This document shows positions 6,448-8,588 of a stretch of DNA of 8,588 bases, one piece after another. This DNA comes from an uncultured Actinomycetes bacterium. GTDB taxonomy: Bacteria > Actinomycetota > Actinomycetes > S36-B12. A model generated the notes under the pieces. The model saw only the letters and a list, made by a program, of their open reading frames with translations. It ran no database searches and was not told the origin of the DNA. The position numbers and the translations under genes are program-made. Position 1 is the stretch's first letter. Every line of letters begins with the position of its first letter. The stretch lies in contig CAIXFB010000366.1 of NCBI GenBank assembly GCA_903918595.1, positions 1 to 8,588 of the forward strand. The letters run 5' to 3'.

Positions 6448-7372
6448 CACCGGGTAGATGCGAGTCGGAAACCTCTTGGGCCAGCCATTTGATGAGCAGC
6501 CCCGAAACGTTGTCGGGAGATTCCTCGTGAACGAAATGTCCGGTGGGGAGGGATGCCGACTCATAACGACCATTCACAAGTGTGTGGTCTCCATCGAAAC
6601 TTTCCTCAAGAACCATCGGGTCTTGCTGCCCACGGATACTCAACACGTCGTGTGTGATGGGTGCTTCGATCGAAGTCATGTAGCGGCGACCATCAGTTCG
6701 AAACATTGAACGCATCGCCCATCGGTGATATTCAATGGCCGTGTGTGCGGTGGGCCAACAGGTGAAGGCTGACTGGTACCGAAGCGCGGCGTCAGAGTCC
6801 AGCCACGAAGTGTCAAGGGACCAATCACGCATCAGCTCGGTGATGCGACTGCCGTCATTGCGCATGAAACTTCTTTCCGGCGAGATGGGCAGCTGTAAAC
6901 CCCAGAGGTAGCCCATTGCGGATCGCTGACTGCGCGATCTGAGTAATGCAGATCGCATACGTTGCGGATGTGGCGCACTGATCGTGACCAGTGTGCGCAC
7001 CATCTCTGGTTGGGTTGAACACATCGTCCAACCGATGATGCCGCCCCAGCCGTGCCCGACCACGGTCGCATCGTCTGCTCCGAGCCCCTTGATCACGCCG
7101 GCCACATCGGCGGCCAACGTGGTGGGGTCATAGCCCTCAGGTGGATGGTCCGAACCGGCGTAGCCACGCAGATCCATCGCGACCGCTCGGTATCCCTGTG
7201 CCGCAACCGCTGCCATCGCATGACGCCACGTCCACCAGAAGGTGGGGAACCCATGCAAAAAGATGACGGTGGGTCCTTCGCCCAACTCGGCAACATGGAA
7301 TCGTGAGCCATTCGCGGATACATCGCGATGGAACCATGGACCGGGTGGGCGGATCGCCAGATCGGGATCCAC
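6428..7372 (-). CDS. EphE-like alpha/beta hydrolase lacking the Asp nucleophile
   Basis: This 314-residue alpha/beta-hydrolase-fold protein resembles epoxide hydrolases and occupies the place of ephE (Rv3670) in M. tuberculosis. The oxyanion-hole motif HGFP is at residues 40-43, and DLRGYAGSDHP at 67-77 is typical. A cap region runs from about 140 to 235. The acid D251 (RGQQDPMV) and the histidine H279 (TGHFVHEE) of the triad are present. The nucleophile-elbow motif, VGHDWGG in epoxide hydrolases, reads VGHGWGG here (105-111), with G108 encoded by GGC at 7049-7051. Normal epoxide hydrolysis through an Asp ester is therefore not expected. The start is GTG with AGGAG 9 bases upstream. It follows the holin-family gene by 12 bases. 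The substrate is unknown, and 'epoxide hydrolase' would be an over-annotation. Confidence 0.88.
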   Translation of the reverse strand: MDPDLAIRPPGPWFHRDVSANGSRFHVAELGEGPTVIFLHGFPTFWWTWRHAMAAVAAQGYRAVAMDLRGYAGSDHPPEGYDPTTLAADVAGVIKGLGADDATVVGHGWGGIIGWTMCSTQPEMVRTLVTISAPHPQRMRSALLRSRSQRSAMGYLWGLQLPISPERSFMRNDGSRITELMRDWSLDTSWLDSDAALRYQSAFTCWPTAHTAIEYHRWAMRSMFRTDGRRYMTSIEAPITHDVLSIRGQQDPMVLEESFDGDHTLVNGRYESASLPTGHFVHEESPDNVSGLLIKWLAQEVSDSHLPGDGRATN

Positions 7373-7381
7373 GACTATTGA

Positions 7382-7386
7382 CTCCT
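7382..7386 (-). promoter_or_regulatory. Ribosome binding site of the EphE-like gene
   Basis: AGGAG on the minus strand lies 9 bases before the GTG start at 7372 and overlaps the TAG stop of the preceding gene (TAGGAG). This decides in favour of the GTG start and suggests the two genes are translated together. Confidence 0.75.
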
Positions 7387-7801
7387 AGGTGCTGCGCGCA
7401 GAGGAAGGTGCTGGATTGGCGAGCGAGGAAACAGCTTCAATGGTTTTTTCTAGTTCGGTTTTGGCGATGTCGGGCTTGCGAAATCCCTGAGCTCGTTGGT
7501 AAGCCACAGCGGCGAGGATGCCGGCAATGAGCAAGAAGACTCCGGCCACGATCAAAAACGCTGCCCAGGTGGCCAACCCCAAAGCGACCAATGCGTAGAC
7601 CACTGCAAAAGTCAGCATCAGGCCGGCTTGGGCGACGAGGGCTATTGCGATGATTCCCAGCACGGTGATCCCGGACAACCGGGAAACCTGGCTGGAAACT
7701 TCGGCCTTGGCGAGGTCAACCTGGGCGGTGGCCAACTTTCGAGCATCGACAATCGTGCGTGAGATCAACGCACCGATACTCGGTTGCTGTGGTGAACCCA
7801 T
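7385..7801 (-). CDS. Phage-holin-superfamily (Actino Holin-X/DUF1469) membrane protein
   Basis: This 138-residue membrane protein corresponds to Rv3669 by position and type. The amphipathic N-terminal part (about 10-42, with ARKLATAQVDLAKAEVSSQ) is followed by two long hydrophobic segments at about 43-70 and 74-101, then a charged C-terminal tail rich in Ser, Ala and Pro. This layout is that of the Actino_Holin-X group, which is chromosomally conserved and unrelated to active phage despite the name; its function is unknown. The ATG start is backed by a strong GGAGG 5 bases upstream. It lies 54 bases after nhaA and just before the EphE-like gene, on the same strand. Confidence 0.85.
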   Translation of the reverse strand: MGSPQQPSIGALISRTIVDARKLATAQVDLAKAEVSSQVSRLSGITVLGIIAIALVAQAGLMLTFAVVYALVALGLATWAAFLIVAGVFLLIAGILAAVAYQRAQGFRKPDIAKTELEKTIEAVSSLANPAPSSARST

Positions 7802-7806
7802 AATTT

Positions 7807-7811
7807 CCTCC
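7807..7811 (-). promoter_or_regulatory. Ribosome binding site of the holin-family gene
   Basis: GGAGG on the minus strand sits 5 bases before the ATG at 7801. It is the best ribosome site in the window, consistent with translation starting independently after the 54-base gap from nhaA. Confidence 0.75.
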
Positions 7812-7844
7812 CCGCGCTTCCGGGCGACGTGACGGCAGACTATT

Positions 7845-7856
7845 GCCTGCTCAGGC
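7845..7856. repeat. Short palindrome overlapping the nhaA stop
   Basis: GCCTGCTCAGGC is a perfect 5-bp inverted repeat with a 2-base centre that begins at the last base of the nhaA stop codon. It is too short, and lacks the run of T, to be an intrinsic terminator. It could be an operator or chance. Confidence 0.3.
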
Positions 7857-8588
7857 TAGCCGGAAGTGGCATTGGGGTTCGAATCCGGCCGTTGATAGAC
7901 GTCCGGGATGCCGTCTTTGTCGTCGTCGCGGTCCTCGACCTCAGCGAGGGCTGCGTAGTGGCGGTTTCGGCTCAGTAAGACCACCGAAGCGATGGCTGCA
8001 GCCACGATGGATGCGACCAAGACGGCGATTTTCGCCGAATTCAGGCTCGCTTCATCGGTTTCGAAGGCCAGTTCAGTGATGAGGAGAGCCACTGTGAATC
8101 CGATTCCGGCGAGTAAACCGACGGCAAAAATGTCTCGCCAGGCTATTCCGGGGGAGAGTGACGCCCGGGTGAAACGAGCAGTAAGCCAGGCACATGTGAT
8201 CACCCCGATGGGTTTACCCACGACGAGTCCCACCATGACGCCGAGTGCCACAGGACTGGCGAGTGCGTCAATGACACCGATAGATCGAAGATCCACACCG
8301 GCCGCGAAGAAGGCAAACAGTGGTACGGCTAGGCCGGCGCTGATCGGGTGGATCCGGAAATTGAGCCGATCGGCGGGTGATACAGCCTCGCCAGGATCAG
8401 TGCGCACTCGAGTGAGCAAACCGAAGACGACTCCAGCGATCGTTGCATGCACACCGCTTTCGTGCGTGAAGTACCAGCCGAGCAGAACCAGTGGCACATA
8501 GAGAAAGGGAGACGTGATGCGCATTCGTTGGGCGATGGCGTAGATAACAAATGTTGCAAGAGCCGCGAGAAACCACATCGGCTCGAAT
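7856..8588 (-). CDS. nhaA: Na+/H+ antiporter NhaA, C-terminal part (5' end outside window)
   Basis: NhaA exchanges sodium for protons across the cytoplasmic membrane for pH and salt homeostasis. The frame runs off the right edge, so about 244 C-terminal residues are seen, somewhat over half of a usual NhaA; the transport aspartates of the N-terminal half are not in view. Recognisable NhaA blocks are SGVHATIAGV, HPISAGLAVPLFAF, VGLVVGKPIG (its lysine matches K300 of E. coli) and GLLAGIGFTVALLITELAF. Several hydrophobic segments alternate with short loops. After the last membrane segment a hydrophilic tail contains DDDKDGIPD (encoded at 7901-7927), a DxDxDGxxD calcium-binding-like motif. The ATG at 8578 is internal, not the true start. 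It is probably the first gene read into the holin-family gene. Confidence 0.94.
   Translation of the reverse strand, partial: FEPMWFLAALATFVIYAIAQRMRITSPFLYVPLVLLGWYFTHESGVHATIAGVVFGLLTRVRTDPGEAVSPADRLNFRIHPISAGLAVPLFAFFAAGVDLRSIGVIDALASPVALGVMVGLVVGKPIGVITCAWLTARFTRASLSPGIAWRDIFAVGLLAGIGFTVALLITELAFETDEASLNSAKIAVLVASIVAAAIASVVLLSRNRHYAALAEVEDRDDDKDGIPDVYQRPDSNPNATSG

Noticed and set aside
6448..6573. 42-codon N-terminal extension of the DUF309 gene
   Set aside because: The extension lies inside the hydrolase gene in another frame and looks like non-coding translation; family members begin close to the RPRDRLGR segment, so the start at 6447 is preferred.
7385..7801. Prophage remnant suggested by the holin family name
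   Set aside because: The protein is of the chromosomally conserved Actino Holin-X type, sits in a conserved gene order, and has no phage neighbours.
7992..8501. Open + frame of 169 codons antisense to nhaA
   Set aside because: Low-complexity Ser/Thr/Ala/Pro translation is the usual mirror of membrane-protein coding sequence; NhaA on the other strand is certain.
1..8588. CRISPR arrays, insertion sequences, tRNA genes, long repeats
   Set aside because: The window is almost fully occupied by recognisable genes, and no direct repeat series, transposase or tRNA-like cloverleaf was seen by eye.

Overview
This is a stretch of ordinary actinobacterial chromosome of moderately high GC (high-50s percent by eye). 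It is almost completely coding, and no insertion sequence, phage, CRISPR array, tRNA or rRNA was found. Gene order and protein sequences match, as far as I can recall it, the Mycobacterium tuberculosis region from about Rv3669 to Rv3678A (phage-holin-family protein, EphE, MarP, Nudix, thioredoxin, Nth, Crp, metallo-beta-lactamase, RidA, DUF4177). An Actinomycetes host is therefore very likely. The proteins differ enough from mycobacteria and Streptomyces that I would not name a genus.

Layout. (1) Positions 1-2100, + strand: the 3' end of a DUF4177 gene, a RidA-family protein, a Nudix hydrolase with an extended Nudix box, and a LACTB2-type metallo-beta-lactamase-fold hydrolase. All four are joined by stop/start overlaps or a 3-base gap. 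(2) Positions 2060-2734, - strand: crp, the cAMP-receptor-type global regulator (Crp/GlxR). It ends tail-to-tail inside the metallo-hydrolase gene. (3) Positions 2735-2850: the crp/nth divergent intergenic region, the largest non-coding gap in the window. (4) Positions 2851-6075, + strand: nth, a TlpA-like thioredoxin lipoprotein, a NudL-type CoA pyrophosphatase, and the membrane serine protease marP. Each junction is a 4-base overlap (ATGA or GTGA), so this looks like one tightly coupled operon. (5) Positions 6037-8588, - strand, read from the right edge: nhaA (5' truncated by the window), a small holin-superfamily membrane protein, an EphE-like alpha/beta hydrolase and a DUF309 protein. This strand runs convergently into marP with another tail-to-tail overlap.

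How the genes may work together. The nth-marP operon mixes DNA base-excision repair, envelope thiol-disulfide chemistry, nucleotide/CoA clean-up and a periplasmic protease known in M. tuberculosis for acid and oxidative stress resistance. A stress and damage-repair theme is a fair inference but is not shown by the sequence. The first operon (RidA, Nudix, metallo-hydrolase) also looks like metabolite or RNA clean-up. NhaA adds Na+/H+ homeostasis.

I do not see a wholly new system here. The points most worth a second look are: the EphE-like hydrolase has glycine where epoxide hydrolases have the nucleophilic aspartate; NhaA carries a cytoplasmic-looking tail with a thrombospondin-type-3-like DxDxDGxxD motif; the thioredoxin lipoprotein has an extra cysteine pair; two different CoA-type Nudix enzymes sit in neighbouring operons; and the central block is bounded by two convergent overlaps of about 40 bp.
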